Below, piece by piece: positions 47,601-55,780 of a stretch of DNA of 64,000 bases. The stretch is from contig OX328100.1 in the NCBI GenBank assembly GCA_946811185.2, positions 20,448,999 to 20,512,998 of the forward strand, given 5' to 3'. Under the pieces are notes generated by a model, which saw only the letters and a program-made list of their open reading frames with translations, made no database searches and had not been told where the DNA came from. The number at the start of each line of letters is the position of its first letter. Positions within the stretch are counted from its first letter, which is position 1. The translations under genes and the position numbers were made by a program. The stretch comes from Hippopus hippopus. Its lineage: Eukaryota; Mollusca; Bivalvia; Cardiida; Cardiidae.

Positions 47601-49811
47601 TTTCTCGATATCCTACCGGAAAGCATGAAATAAAACAAGGTATTCTAAGCTCTTAATTAACGACTTCTGTTTTTTTTTTACTTGGAATTGCCCATATAAA
47701 ATCCAAGCCAAGATCATCACAATGGCATATTTTTTTATCAGGAGTTTCCATTGTGATCACAAAGCATTTTTCTATGATTTAACCTTGTGATAAATTTTTA
47801 TCTTGAGATACTCATTTTCAAAAACGTTCGCGATATAACCAATACAAACAGTTTAACAGGCTTCTTTGGGGCAGGTAAAATGGCAACGAGTTTGATATTG
47901 ACGACGAAAGATCGACGAACGAGTTCCTAACTTCGTGTTCGTGTAAGCTAAAACGTACATGATAACAATTATATAGAGACTTACCACTTCAGTTAAAAAT
48001 TGATTGATAGGTATGAGATCAGCCACAGAGAAAGCACCATTGTCTCCTATACAGTTGTCTGCCAGATTGAGGACCGTAATGAAGTCAAGTTTCTGCAACA
48101 AAGATAAATAATAATCATATTCCCATACCACTGACTTTTTGTTCTAGTATGTTTCAAATCCATTTTCAAGGGTTTTCCAGTAAGGCAGAGGAGTTTCCGT
48201 AGCTCAGTCGGTAACGTACACGGTCATTCGGAGTTTAAGTTCAAGCCCCGGCACGGCTGTAATCATTTCCTAGCATGGATGAAAGTAATAACGACAAGAC
48301 CCGTTCGCCTCTCACATACTAGATGTTGTTTCGAAGCAAATGGCTTCGAAAGAATAAGGCGCGTACAGCGAATACAGTAGCCTCTGTGATATGCCTTATT
48401 TCGTTAAAAATGGAACAAAACAATAAAACAAACAAATTCTCAAATTGGAAATTAAGACTTAGACTAATGCAGACTTTCAGACTTAAAGTTTTATATCAAT
48501 AGGCTTTGTTTCCAATTCTGTGTCTTTGATATTCGCTGCAACATAGATATCAAAGCACAATGACATCTCGACAGACGATTATGCTTATCTCTATCTTAAA
48601 CACTTGCTGCTTGCCATTTAAGTACCAAGTAAGTGAACAAGAAAACTGAATTTTAGAAAAAAAAAAAAAGACAGAGAGTAAAAGGATAAATATATTGGCT
48701 GTCCACTTGCACCATTTTACGATAATACTTAATTCAGAACTTGTTCGGTGTAAGACTATTTAAGGCTGTTCTGCACGAACATATAGTAATGTATTATAAA
48801 ATTATTGCTCATACAAACTTACCAATAATGCTATTGCTAGCGCCTTTGTATGCTCGGGACCAATTTTGTTACTAGCAAGTTCTATTGAAGTTTTTTCAAA
48901 AGCCTGCAGCACGCATGACAATGGATATTTGTTGTATTTTTCGCAAGCCTTTGTGTACCGTTCTTTTGGCTTCTTGGCCATCTGTTTACGTAATTTTTCT
49001 TCTTTGAAATTTTCTGTAAAAAGTCAGATAAACTGTACGTTAGAGGTATTTGTGTCCCTTTTTATCAAAGTACATTTTTCTACCCTTTTTCTGGATTTTT
49101 TACTCCTCCTTTTACTTTCTGTTGTATCTATTTGTTTTTCTCTCTCAAAAGCTTTGACTGGTATATTTACAACGCTTTCAACAGTATTTCAGCATTTTCA
49201 CGCTAAAACCCACTTTTTTCATATCAGATCAGGGCCGTCGTCAGCTTTCGTGTTGGGAATGGGCTGGAGACGGGTGGATGGTCCCTTTCTCGTACGGGGA
49301 CTTCCAATGAGACAAAATTTTAATCTAAGACGTCTCTAAAGTAATTCTAACGCATTTTTAGACCACTTTTCCAAGTGATACGGCCTACACCATATTCGGC
49401 CTGACCGTCGACAACGGCCTTCTAGCTGTACTTTATTTCCCCAGAACTAAGTGTGAAATGCCTTGTCCAAGAACAGTGGCCCGAACGAGAATCGAAGCAG
49501 GATTACTTAATAACAAATCTAACACCCAAATCGGTGACTCACGAAGGGCTCGGAAAAAAATATCATTACTATATTCGTTATAAGAGTAAAAAAATAGTTT
49601 TTCAACCACTGGAAAAATGGGCAAGTTTGCATTTAGAATCTGAAGGGCCATTCCATGTACTTATTTTAAATGCTTTAGTCTATATCAATAAATAGGAAGC
49701 CCAACAACTAAGACAAAATACACAAAATGTACACTGAACAAATCCTGCGACATGCGGCTTACCTCGGATACCTTGCCATGACCCCTTTTTGGTAACGGCA
49801 GCAGACGACAT
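35464..49811 (-). CDS. LRRC74-like leucine-rich-repeat protein with C-terminal EF-hand pair, 11 exons
   Basis: Exons in gene order: 49811-49763, 49013-48823, 48092-47985, 46396-46303, 42589-42527, 41896-41811, 41206-41012, 40655-40560, 39109-38849, 38050-37965, 35698-35464. Joined, they give an unbroken 487-residue frame; every donor/acceptor phase matches (1,0,0,1,1,0,0,0,0,2). Seen: a Lys-rich N-terminus; CEKYNKYPLSCVLQ and ASNKIGPEHTKALAIALL typical of LRRC74 proteins; ribonuclease-inhibitor-type LRRs (LNLADNCIGDNG, LELSWNHIRNKG, LNLSWNGFGKEG, LDLTNNRLEANA, LKLGKNPF) at ~60-270; EF-hand loop 1 at 364-375 (DKDNNMVLDRAE); EF-hand loop 2 at 400-411 (DTNRDGEIDYGE); and a basic, coiled-coil-like tail ending KCTEN. 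The length is close to what I recall for vertebrate LRRC74A (~490 aa). LRRs suggest protein binding and the EF-hands Ca2+ binding; the actual role is unknown. Intron 7 appears to use a GC donor. Confidence 0.85.
36300..36410 (+). repeat. Family C fragment C14
   Basis: Hairpin end only, in intron 10 of the LRRC74-like gene. Confidence 0.68.
36534..36590 (-). repeat. EF-exon copy 7
   Basis: Reads ILGMLDTNRDGEVDYG with donor gtgagt; an in-frame TAA lies just upstream of the helix. This is the copy nearest exon 11. Confidence 0.75.
36726..36780 (-). repeat. EF-exon copy 6
   Basis: Reads EDILNRL then DTNRDGEIDYG, identical in the loop to exon 10, with donor gtgagt. The upstream linker has an in-frame TGA. 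Confidence 0.75.
36863..37173 (+). mobile_element. tRNA-derived SINE, subfamily 1, inside the EF-exon array
   Basis: Head agcttaatcggtagtgtaca, B box gattcgatccttgac, tail aacggcgttaaataccatac. Interrupts the tandem array between copies 5 and 6. Confidence 0.87.
37244..37300 (-). repeat. EF-exon copy 5 (frameshifted)
   Basis: One extra A in tacaaaaaagagac shifts the loop frame into TGA; the donor is degraded to gtgata. The helix segment gatattctagaa is doubled. Confidence 0.75.
37420..37475 (-). repeat. EF-exon copy 4
   Basis: Reads YILDRL then DTNRDGEVDY, ending tattg|gtgagt. Open from a weak phase-0 acceptor candidate; joining to exon 11 would give Trp at loop position 11. Confidence 0.7.
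37613..37668 (-). repeat. EF-exon copy 3
   Basis: Reads NTNSDGGVDYG; loop position 1 is Asn and 7 is Gly. The donor is gtgggt, and the possible acceptor AG is changed to GG. Confidence 0.7.
37787..37840 (-). repeat. EF-exon copy 2
   Basis: Reads EDILDRL then DTKKDDEIDFG with donor gtgagt intact; loop Gly6 is Asp. A phase-0 acceptor candidate (gattgtgggtag, purine-rich, weak) upstream would leave the whole unit open. Confidence 0.75.
37965..38050 (-). CDS. LRRC74-like exon 10 (EF-hand 2), founder of a tandem array
   Basis: 86 nt between acceptor cgcctcttatatttcag and donor tacgg|gtgagt, phase 0 in and 2 out. Codes an acidic lead (DIGIEVEDEQ), helix DDILERL and loop residues DTNRDGEIDYG. The twelfth loop residue (Glu) comes from exon 11, so the Ca2+ loop is split by the intron. 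Part of this exon with its donor is repeated about six times downstream. Confidence 0.88.
38062..38309 (+). repeat. Family C copy C15, abutting LRRC74-like exon 10
   Basis: Complete. Its end on the - strand (ccccttttccagagcgcctc) lies directly upstream of the exon 10 acceptor and forms most of its pyrimidine tract. Confidence 0.82.
38849..39109 (-). CDS. LRRC74-like exon 9 (EF-hand 1)
   Basis: 87 codons, acceptor gcacttgtag, donor agg|gtatgt, phase 0 at both ends. Has a Pro-rich stretch (PYVHPPLPPRDPLDLMFEFK) and then the EF-hand helix and loop LLNRMDKDNNMVLDRAELKF. Loop position 6 is Met instead of the usual Gly, so Ca2+ affinity may be reduced. Confidence 0.88.
39140..39230. repeat. Family F remnant
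   Basis: ttagactaagatcagcctgt against gtctgatctttttccacact; intron 8 of the LRRC74-like gene. Confidence 0.5.
39403..39515 (-). mobile_element. SINE remnant
   Basis: Only the tail half is recognisable (caatatttcagtcatatcac), in intron 8 of the LRRC74-like gene. Confidence 0.45.
39898..40440 (+). repeat. Family E foldback element E3, complete
   Basis: Complete ~540 bp copy, in intron 8 of the LRRC74-like gene; used as reference for the family. Confidence 0.87.
40560..40655 (-). CDS. LRRC74-like exon 8
   Basis: 32 codons between acceptor ttcttttcag and donor gat|gtaagt. Completes the last LRR (LGKNPFNSDVAKYLLMIISQ) and leads into the EF-hand region. Confidence 0.87.
41012..41206 (-). CDS. 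LRRC74-like exon 7 (two LRRs), GC donor
   Basis: 65 codons carrying LNLSWNGFGKEGGKA and LTELDLTNNRLEANAM. The frame runs to ALEILK and the junction is aag|gcacgt. Only a GC donor keeps phase 0 with exon 8 and restores the LRR motif LEILKLGKNPF; the nearest GT (four bases on) breaks the frame. Confidence 0.86.
41480..41656. repeat. Family G foldback element, copy 2
   Basis: Same left end (gagctccagacagagggagt) and same central hairpin (gggtactcattagaatcgtc) as the copy at 322-520. Lies in intron 6 of the LRRC74-like gene. Confidence 0.8.
41650..41712. repeat. Family F core
   Basis: Short: gatccaagatcagaatgcac against gtctgatcttgggtctat. Confidence 0.7.
41811..41896 (-). CDS. LRRC74-like exon 6 (LRR)
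   Basis: Acceptor tttctatttcag, donor aag|gttagc. Contains NDTLEVLELSWNHIRNKGA, the signature LRR of this protein type. Confidence 0.9.
42325..42410 (+). repeat. Family A remnant A29
   Basis: Only ggttggtgaccagcatttta and cctttcccataac resemble the core. Confidence 0.4.
42527..42589 (-). CDS. LRRC74-like exon 5 (LRR, 63 nt)
   Basis: Microexon-like: the acceptor tatcacag is preceded by a ttctctcctcttgc tract, and the donor is ctgg|gtgggt. Phase 1 in, phase 1 out; reads ELKANGISVGEAGGVPIGQA after joining. A 56-bp-arm inverted repeat (family H) begins 40 bases upstream of the acceptor. Confidence 0.8.
42630..42890. repeat. Family H inverted repeat plus partial second copy
   Basis: 42630-42685 (gttagaaccacttttgtaat onward) and 42753-42808 are inverted copies with about two mismatches in 56. 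A second copy begins at 42809 but has only one arm. Confidence 0.9.
43478..43782 (+). repeat. Family A fragments A30
   Basis: A right-end piece (43478-43532, gatgctttcagtttgg) and a right half (43640-43782, tttctccttttcccacaatg to gtcgtttggtag). Confidence 0.6.
43783..44659. other. LRRC74-like intron 4, repeat-poor part
   Basis: AT-rich; no exon-like segment found. Parts of 45290-45921 are equally plain. Confidence 0.45.
44660..44908 (+). repeat. Family C copy C16
   Basis: Complete, hairpin with three changes. Confidence 0.8.
45104..45289 (-). repeat. Family A copy A31, palindrome deleted
   Basis: Inverted; both ends present, but the left arm and centre are missing, leaving tttccttttcccataat. 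Confidence 0.65.
45922..46184 (-). repeat. Family C copy C17
   Basis: Complete, hairpin intact (caacctgcgcagtccgcgca). Confidence 0.86.
46303..46396 (-). CDS. LRRC74-like exon 4 (LRR)
   Basis: Acceptor atattttcag, donor tcag|gtagat, phase 0 to 1. Codes NVSDNGISTVGMKALVSALS followed by an ENIHITKLDIS segment. Confidence 0.88.
46680..47169. other. LRRC74-like intron 3, plain part
   Basis: AT-rich, with long T-runs; nothing recognised. Confidence 0.45.
47170..47632 (-). repeat. Family E foldback element E4
   Basis: Complete inner palindrome around gagtggcgcagccacgag; ends at agcatgaaataaaac. In intron 3 of the LRRC74-like gene. Confidence 0.87.
47985..48092 (-). CDS. LRRC74-like exon 3 (LRR)
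   Basis: 36 codons, phase 0 at both ends (tttgttgcag acceptor, gtg|gtaagt donor). Core LRR motif ITVLNLADNCIGDNGAFSVA. Confidence 0.9.
48189..48425 (+). mobile_element. tRNA-derived SINE, subfamily 3
   Basis: tRNA-like head ccgtagctcagtcggtaacg and B-box-like agttcaagccccgg; the body differs from subfamily 1. In intron 2 of the LRRC74-like gene. Confidence 0.68.
48823..49013 (-). CDS. LRRC74-like exon 2
   Basis: Residues 17-80 between acceptor tttttacag and donor ttg|gtaagt. Contains a Lys/Arg-rich stretch, then YTKACEKYNKYPLSCVLQAF and the first LRR-type helix GPEHTKALAIALL. A 157-codon open frame on the other strand is a shadow of this exon. Confidence 0.87.
49014..49762. other. LRRC74-like intron 1
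   Basis: Has a pyrimidine-rich stretch near 49080-49145 and no member of the repeat families. Confidence 0.5.
49763..49811 (-). CDS. LRRC74-like exon 1
   Basis: ATG at 49811-49809 codes MSSAAVTKKGSWQGIR, then one base of a split codon at the donor gag|gtaagc. The single base joins with aa of exon 2 to make Glu17. The upstream frame has no other good start. Confidence 0.75.
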
Positions 49812-49871
49812 CCTATATAATTGAAAATAAAATTTCATCAGAGATATTTCACATACGAGTTAATTTTATCA

Positions 49872-50093
49872 ACCAAACGATCGAATATTTTAACGACTAA
49901 ATATAGGGCAATTATTTTAATTCCAAAAATATCGCTGAAAAAAGAGAAAATGCTGGTTACCAGCATTTGCTCCGTTTCCTACAGCGTTTTCTATACCATT
50001 TCAGTGGAAAGCTTCATCATTTGAACTACATCATATTTTGGCGTCTGCAAATCTTTCCAAATTGGATGTCTAAAATCTTATTGTCTTATTAAG
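49872..50093 (+). repeat. Family A copy A32
   Basis: Complete but diverged, centre gctggttaccagc. Lies 60 bases upstream of the LRRC74-like start codon. Confidence 0.75.
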
Positions 50094-50141
50094 TTGTAAG
50101 ATTATGATATACTACAAAACAGAATAACAGATATGTGAAAT

Positions 50142-50712
50142 ATGTATCTGGAAAAAGAATAGACTCAGGTCAGCCAGCGGAAAGCTAAGCACCGGTAGCT
50201 GAGTCGGTAGCGTACAGGACTTGAGAACAGGAGGTCGCTGGTTCGATCCCCGGCTCGGCCAATTTGTTTTTCAGATGATTAATGATAGTCATTGCGACAG
50301 GATGCATTCCTCTCTCACCGCTGACGGTGAGAGATTGTTTCGACGATGGTTATGTGAGAAAGCAACCAGTGGCTTGGAAAGAATATTGTGCGGAGTACTG
50401 GTAAAAAGAGACTCCAGGAAAGCATGGATAGGTGCACTAGCCGCCGCGATATAACTGCAATGATGTTGAAAACGGCGTTAAACACCATACAATCAATCAG
50501 TCAATCAGCCAGCGGAGTCCGCGCAGATTGACATGGGTCGAAAATTTTCGCTATTGGTCAGTTTTTTGCATGTCAGAGGATTAGTCTACATCCTGATTCA
50601 GTTAGTTGTTCGACAAAATGGATTCTATGGGTCCATAATCACGTGATGACTTGTTGGTACAATGCATCACGTAGATGCATTTAACCAACGTTTGCCATAG
50701 CATAGCTCATAA
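50142..50712 (-). repeat. Family C copy C18, split by a SINE
   Basis: Left piece 50142-50176 ends gtcagccagcgg; right piece 50505-50712 restarts with cagccagcgg. The intervening tRNA-SINE created this target duplication. Confidence 0.85.
50186..50508 (+). mobile_element. tRNA-derived SINE, subfamily 1, nested in C18
   Basis: A box tagctgagtcggtagcg, B box ggttcgatccccgg, tail aacggcgttaaacaccatac with (CAAT)n. Flanked by the duplication cagccagcgg. Confidence 0.9.
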
Positions 50713-50958
50713 GTTTTGTGAGATTGAATTAAGAAAATGAATAGGAGTTTTAGCAAAATCTTTTTTGTCAGAAGTGTTGAAAAAAAAAATCTGATTATTT
50801 TTTAAATGTCTGTCTTTCTTTTAAATATCACTACCTATATTTAATATAAAGCCTAAAAGGGCTTTGTGAATAAATTGAGTCTTTGGTTATAAAAACCTTT
50901 TGTAAACTTCTTCTATTGACTCTTTGTATAGACAGCTTTTGTCGCATCTGTCTTTTTT

Positions 50959-51177
50959 AACCCTTTACATACTAACCAGAGTTTTAATGACCCTTGGGAA
51001 CAAAGCTTTTGAAAACATTGTGGGAAAAGAAGAAAATGCTGGTAACCAGCATTTTCTTCTTTTCCCACAATGTTTTCTAACCGTTCAAAGACAAATACAT
51101 TAATTTGAGCCGAATTCAGTATATCATCTGCAAATGCTTTTAATTTCGACAAGATTTTGTCGTTTGGTGAAGAGTTA
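50959..51177 (+). repeat. Family A copy A33, perfect palindrome
   Basis: The core is a perfect palindrome and has agaag/cttct on both arms in place of aggag/ctcct. Confidence 0.9.
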
Positions 51178-51275
51178 ACCCTTTCACCCACATATGTAGA
51201 TTTTGTGGACAGATTGGATCGAGATCAGGCCGCACAGAACTTGCAGTCTGATCTTGAACCTACAATTTCGTCTAT
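51178..51275. repeat. Family F core
   Basis: Worn hairpin (gatcgagatcaggccgcaca, gcagtctgatcttgaacc) directly after A33. Confidence 0.65.
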
Positions 51276-51715
51276 TTTTTTTTTTTTTTTTTTTCCAAAC
51301 GATCCCAAAGACGGAACGTTATCTGTTCAATTCTTCAGGAATATATTAGCCAGACGAAAAGAAATGAAAATAGACAAATAGGCATCATTTGTCATGTTGA
51401 CTAGATCCAAAATGATTTATGCCTCAGCATAATTTTCTAATTTCTTATACAGATTCTTTTCTTGAGTTGGTATAAGCTACGATTTTCCTTCTTTTGAAAA
51501 AAAGTCGCTGTTCGAAATGTTGTAAAAAGAGTGTCTTTATTCATGATTTATACTGTGTTTGAATTCCTAACAGAATTAATTATCGTCGTAATGTTTCTTT
51601 TTAACTAAAATGAAAAATATCGAAAATTGTTAACAACTCGGGGAAGCATAATTATGTTTGCCCCGTAAACATTACTGATACATGTTAAGTGGACTTACTC
51701 GAGAAAACTTTAATT

Positions 51716-52200
51716 AACCTTTGACCAAATAATCCTGGGTTTTAAAGACCCTTCGATGAATGCTTTAGAAAACATTGTGGGGAAAGGAGAAAAGCCTGTT
51801 AACCGTCATTTTTCCCTTTTTCTACAATGTTTTCTACCATTTCGAAGACAAATTTCATCATTTGAGACACATAAATTGGCTTGTAACACGCGAAAAGGGG
51901 CATTCAGACATTTGCGTAAAGTGTCGCCTCGGATCAGCCTGCGCAGTCCGCGCAGGCTAATCCGAGACAGCACTTTACGACTGAATTAGATTTTGTGCTA
52001 CAGTAGACTTTCGCAAAACAGAAAATTGCATAAAAACGGAAAGTGTCGTTTCGGATTAGCCTGCGCAGACTGCGCTGGCTGATCCGAGACGACACTTTAC
52101 GCAAATGTCCGAATGACCCTCTTCGCGTGTTGCAGGCCATTTATCGTCTGCAAATACTGTCAATCTGGACCATTCTAAAGTTTTGTCGTTTGGTAAAGAA
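51716..52200 (+). repeat. Family A copy A34, split by family B
   Basis: Left part 51716-51876 and right part 52141-52200 (tcgtctgcaaatactgtcaa to gtcgtttggtaaag) flank an inserted family B element. Confidence 0.88.
51877..52140. repeat. Family B copy B3, nested in A34
   Basis: Full length from ggcttgtaacacgcg to cgcgtgttgcaggcc, inserted in a family A element. Confidence 0.9.
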
Positions 52201-52204
52201 TTAT

Positions 52205-52320
52205 CTCATTGGCCACCAAGCATGTCTCAATGGGCTTTCACCGACATTGTAGATCAAGACCAGGCTGCACAGAAGAAGCGGTCTGATCTTAAATGTACAA
52301 TTTATAACACATTGTAATTT
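52205..52320. repeat. Family F core
   Basis: attgtagatcaagaccaggc against cggtctgatcttaaatgtac, directly after A34. Confidence 0.62.
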
Positions 52321-52568
52321 CATAGTAATTTTTTTTTTTTTTCAAAAAAACCCCTGTGTTTGAAAATGCTATGTCTTAGATTTTAATATTTTTTTATGGT
52401 GCATTCATCTAGTAGTACACGGATTCAGTAAGTTTTCATCGAAGATGGTACTAGAAATTTCAAACTTTCAAATATCTTTTTCTGTTTATCTAGACAAACA
52501 AAAGAAATATACCAATAATCTATTCCAATGATAAAGCTGTAAAATGCTCCATTTAATACAGTTTAGAT

Positions 52569-52718
52569 AAACTGATTGATTGCATGGTGTTTAACGCCGT
52601 TATCGACATTTTTTCCCCAGTTATATCGCAGCGTCCAGTGCACCTATCCATGCTGTTTTAGAGTTTCTTTTATACGAGCACTTCGCAAAATACTCCTCCC
52701 AAGACGCTTTCTCGTATA
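52569..52718 (-). mobile_element. tRNA-SINE, truncated
   Basis: Tail half only (gtgtttaacgccgttatcga). Confidence 0.68.
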
Positions 52719-52821
52719 ACCGAATATAGTTTAGACTTTGTATAGGTGGGAAATGAGCAATCAACCCTTAACTTGGAAAGACTGCTCTACATAGTACTGA
52801 GTCCGTATTCATTAGCCATTC

Positions 52822-53312
52822 TTTAACCCTTATCCTGCTATAATATATGGCTTGCAACACGCGAAAAGGGTCATTCGGACATTTGCGTAAAGTGTCGTCT
52901 CGGATCAGCCAGCCCAGTCCGCGCAGGCTAATCCGAAACGACACTTTCTGTTTTTATGTAATTTTCTGTTTTTGCGCAAGTCTACTGTAACACAAAATCT
53001 AGTGTAGTCGTAAAGTGCCGTCTCGGATTAGCCTGCGCGGACTGCACAAGCTGATCCGAGAAGACACTTTACGCAAATGTCCGAATGCCCCTTTTCGAGT
53101 GTTGCAAGCCAATTATTATAACTAAACTGAAATTTTCAATTCGATGGTAAAAACCCAAATATTCCTACTACAAAGGTATGTTTTGGGGAATAATATCTGC
53201 TCATCGGACAGTGTAGATCCAAGATCAGACTGCACGTTCTGTGCAGTCTGATCTTGATCTACGCTGTCCGCAAAAGGTCAGTGAATCGCGCTTAGCAGCC
53301 TACGAGTTAACA
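52822..53312 (-). repeat. Family F element F15, split by family B
   Basis: Pieces 52822-52845 and 53113-53312 (core gatcagactgcacgttctgt); B4 lies between. Confidence 0.83.
52846..53112. repeat. Family B copy B4, nested in F15
   Basis: Full length; interrupts a family F element between ttaacccttatcctgctata and ttattataactaaactg. Confidence 0.88.
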
Positions 53313-53519
53313 CTCTTCGTCTTATTCTCAAGAATTTTCAAGATTTGAAAGTAACACAACTGCTTAGGTTCGAAAAGTATGAAAAGTGAAAATAAGTCTG
53401 TATTTTTCGACCATGTTCATAAAGTCTTTCATCGCCAAAAATATAAATTCGTCCTCTTTCGACGACTAAAAAATACTAATCGGCTAAAATATTTTGTCTT
53501 ATAGACTTGGCTAAAATAA

Positions 53520-53745
53520 TCTGCGGTATAGATCAAGGTTCAGACCGCACGTTCTGTGCAGTCTGGTCTTGATCTATGCCGTCCTCAAAAGCATCTTTTG
53601 TCGATGGTTGAAATTACAATCCAATAAAGATGCAGAAAGATTTTTATCTCAGGCTTGTATAAAGAAGCGGGCGGTATGGATCCAAGATCAGATTTCACGT
53701 TCTGTGCAGTCTGATCTTGATCCATGCCGTCTGCGAAAAGCCCTG
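53520..53745. repeat. Two family F cores in tandem
   Basis: Hairpins at 53528-53582 and 53676-53730 (gatccaagatcagatttcac, gtctgatcttgatccatgcc). Confidence 0.72.
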
Positions 53746-54048
53746 TTTTTCATATATTGCTCTGAAAATGTCTAACAACGGGTTTGAAGACGACGTGTCA
53801 CTAGAAGACAAAAAAGGCATAAAAACTAAATAAACGTATTACTCTTACTTGTCCGTTACTTTCGAAGTATCCATGTTTGCTCATGAATAATTTTTTTTTT
53901 TGTAAAAATTTTATTTGTTCTTGTGTCACATATGTTTAGATCACGTCTTTCAAGAAAGTGTCAAACGTAAGAATAAAAGGTGTTAAAGCGAACGCGTCCA
54001 TTCTACCGTATTCAAATTATGATTTTTTTCGATTACGGACAGACCTAA

Positions 54049-54289
54049 CTCTTTCCCACTCAATCCGGTGTTTTAACAACCTTGGGAGAGAAGAAGAGAA
54101 AACGTAGAAAGCTTTTGAAAATGTTCTAAGAAAGGAAGAAAATACTGGTTACCAGCATTTTCTCCTTTTCTCTAAATATTTTCGACCATATCAAAGAAAG
54201 ATCAATTGAATAAGCCCCACATGGTATGTCATCTGCGATTGCTATCAATTTGGATAAATCTAAAATTTTATCATCTGGTAAAGAGTTAA
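54049..54289 (+). repeat. Family A copy A35
   Basis: Complete, worn core (atactggttaccagcatttt). Confidence 0.75.
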
Positions 54290-54394
54290 CCTTTATCACT
54301 CGGGTTATATTCTATTGCCTTTCACAGCCTTAGATTTCGCAGAATGCCTTGGCATTTGACTGGGATTATGTTGGTGACAGCATAAACAAAGAAG

Positions 54395-54455
54395 CGGAGA
54401 CTGTAGATTCAGGTAAGACTGCACGAATCTGCAGGTTGATCTTATTCTACGACCG
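54395..54455. repeat. Family F core, worn
   Basis: gactgtagattcaggtaaga against ttgatcttattctac. Confidence 0.5.
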
Positions 54456-54507
54456 AAAAAAAAAAAAACATCTACGTCTGCGTTAGGTAAGATAAGGATT
54501 AACATTA

Positions 54508-54731
54508 ACCCTTTACCACACAAATCCGTGTTTTAATGTCCTTTTATAAGAAGCCTTTTGAAAAAAATGTGGTAAAAGGAGAAAATGCTGGTAATAAGCA
54601 TTTTCTCCTTTTCTTCGCAATCTTTTCTACCCTTCCAAAAGATCTTTTCTACTTCTGAGTCACAATTATTTTGTCATCTGCGAAAGTTTCCAATTTGGGT
54701 AAGTCTGAGAAGTTTTGTTTTAGAGGTTTAA
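54508..54731 (+). repeat. Family A copy A36
   Basis: Complete; centre gctggtaataagc. Confidence 0.78.
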
Positions 54732-55250
54732 CGTCTTAGTGTACGAAATGGAATAAATTCTCTCAATAAAATAAATAGAGTTTTGTTGTTTCTAGCTGTG
54801 GCTCTGTTTTGGCTAGGTTATCAAGGAAGCTATCTATCATTGTAGATCGAGGAGCAGATGGCGCAATCTGTGTCGTCTCATCTTGATTGATGCCGTCAAA
54901 CTTGTCACTCAAATCCAGTGGGTTAAATATTTCACTTACAAATTTGACCCCTTACATTGCTTTTCTAATTATTCAAACTCAGACCAGCTTTTCGAATTAT
55001 GCAAAATCAGACCACTTGTTTAAATGACATAGAAACAAAGAGAATAATTCTTTTTTTTTGATAAACCAAAAAGCTAGAAGACAGTCACATGATGCAAAAT
55101 AGAAAAGATAAATAGGAGAAATCTCTCCATTTTACACAATGTTCACTGAATTTAGATACTAGACGCTGTATCTTGGTACTGATGGATTGGGGTAAATGTA
55201 GAATAGTGACTGATTATCTATACTGGTCAAAAAAAGTATATACGTAATCT

Positions 55251-55392
55251 GAGCCATGCTTTGTGAAAAGGGGGCTTTATGCATCTGTAAAAAGTATCGA
55301 TTCAGATCAGCCTGCGAAATGTGCACAGGCTGACAGGGGTCGAAACATTTTGCAGAAGCATTAAGCAGCCCCCTTTTCACAGAGCATGGCAC
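55251..55392. repeat. Family C copy C19, minimal foldback form
   Basis: 142 bp copy in which both ends are the hairpin-side end (gtgaaaagggggcttta and ccccttttcacagagcat), so the whole unit folds back on itself. Confidence 0.82.
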
Positions 55393-55429
55393 TTTTATTT
55401 TACCATTTACCAGGGTTCAGTTTCAGACC

Positions 55430-55477
55430 TAACTCTCTCTCTATCTCTCTGTCTCTGTCTCTCACTCTCTCTTTCTG
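55430..55477 (+). repeat. (TC)n microsatellite
   Basis: Imperfect tctctctctatctctctgtc run. Confidence 0.9.
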
Positions 55478-55780
55478 ATATGGATTTAGGTTATGATTCT
55501 TTCCCATTTCTAACTAAAGGATCACCTGTACAAAGGTATTGCATGTACACAATTAACAAGGTTTATTCAAATGCTAATTTATTGCACTTATCGAAATATA
55601 ATTGCATGTCCTTAGATAAATATTTCCTTTATATTTTTCGATAGGTAGATATCATAAATTGTATGAATAATACCCAGTATTCCTTTTGCATAATATGTAA
55701 TTTATATTCACTTATTATACATCAATATTTAACCCTGCCTGCCTTTCTAAGGACATAAAAAAATACTAGTTCATATATAA

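Noticed and set aside
48866..49339. 157-codon + strand frame
   Set aside because: Antisense to LRRC74-like exon 2 and part of intron 1; hydrophobic composition from the pyrimidine-rich stretch.
50186..50260. tRNA gene
   Set aside because: A and B boxes are present, but the body and tail (aacggcgttaaac) are shared with other copies at 30125, 36863 and elsewhere: SINE heads, not tRNA genes.
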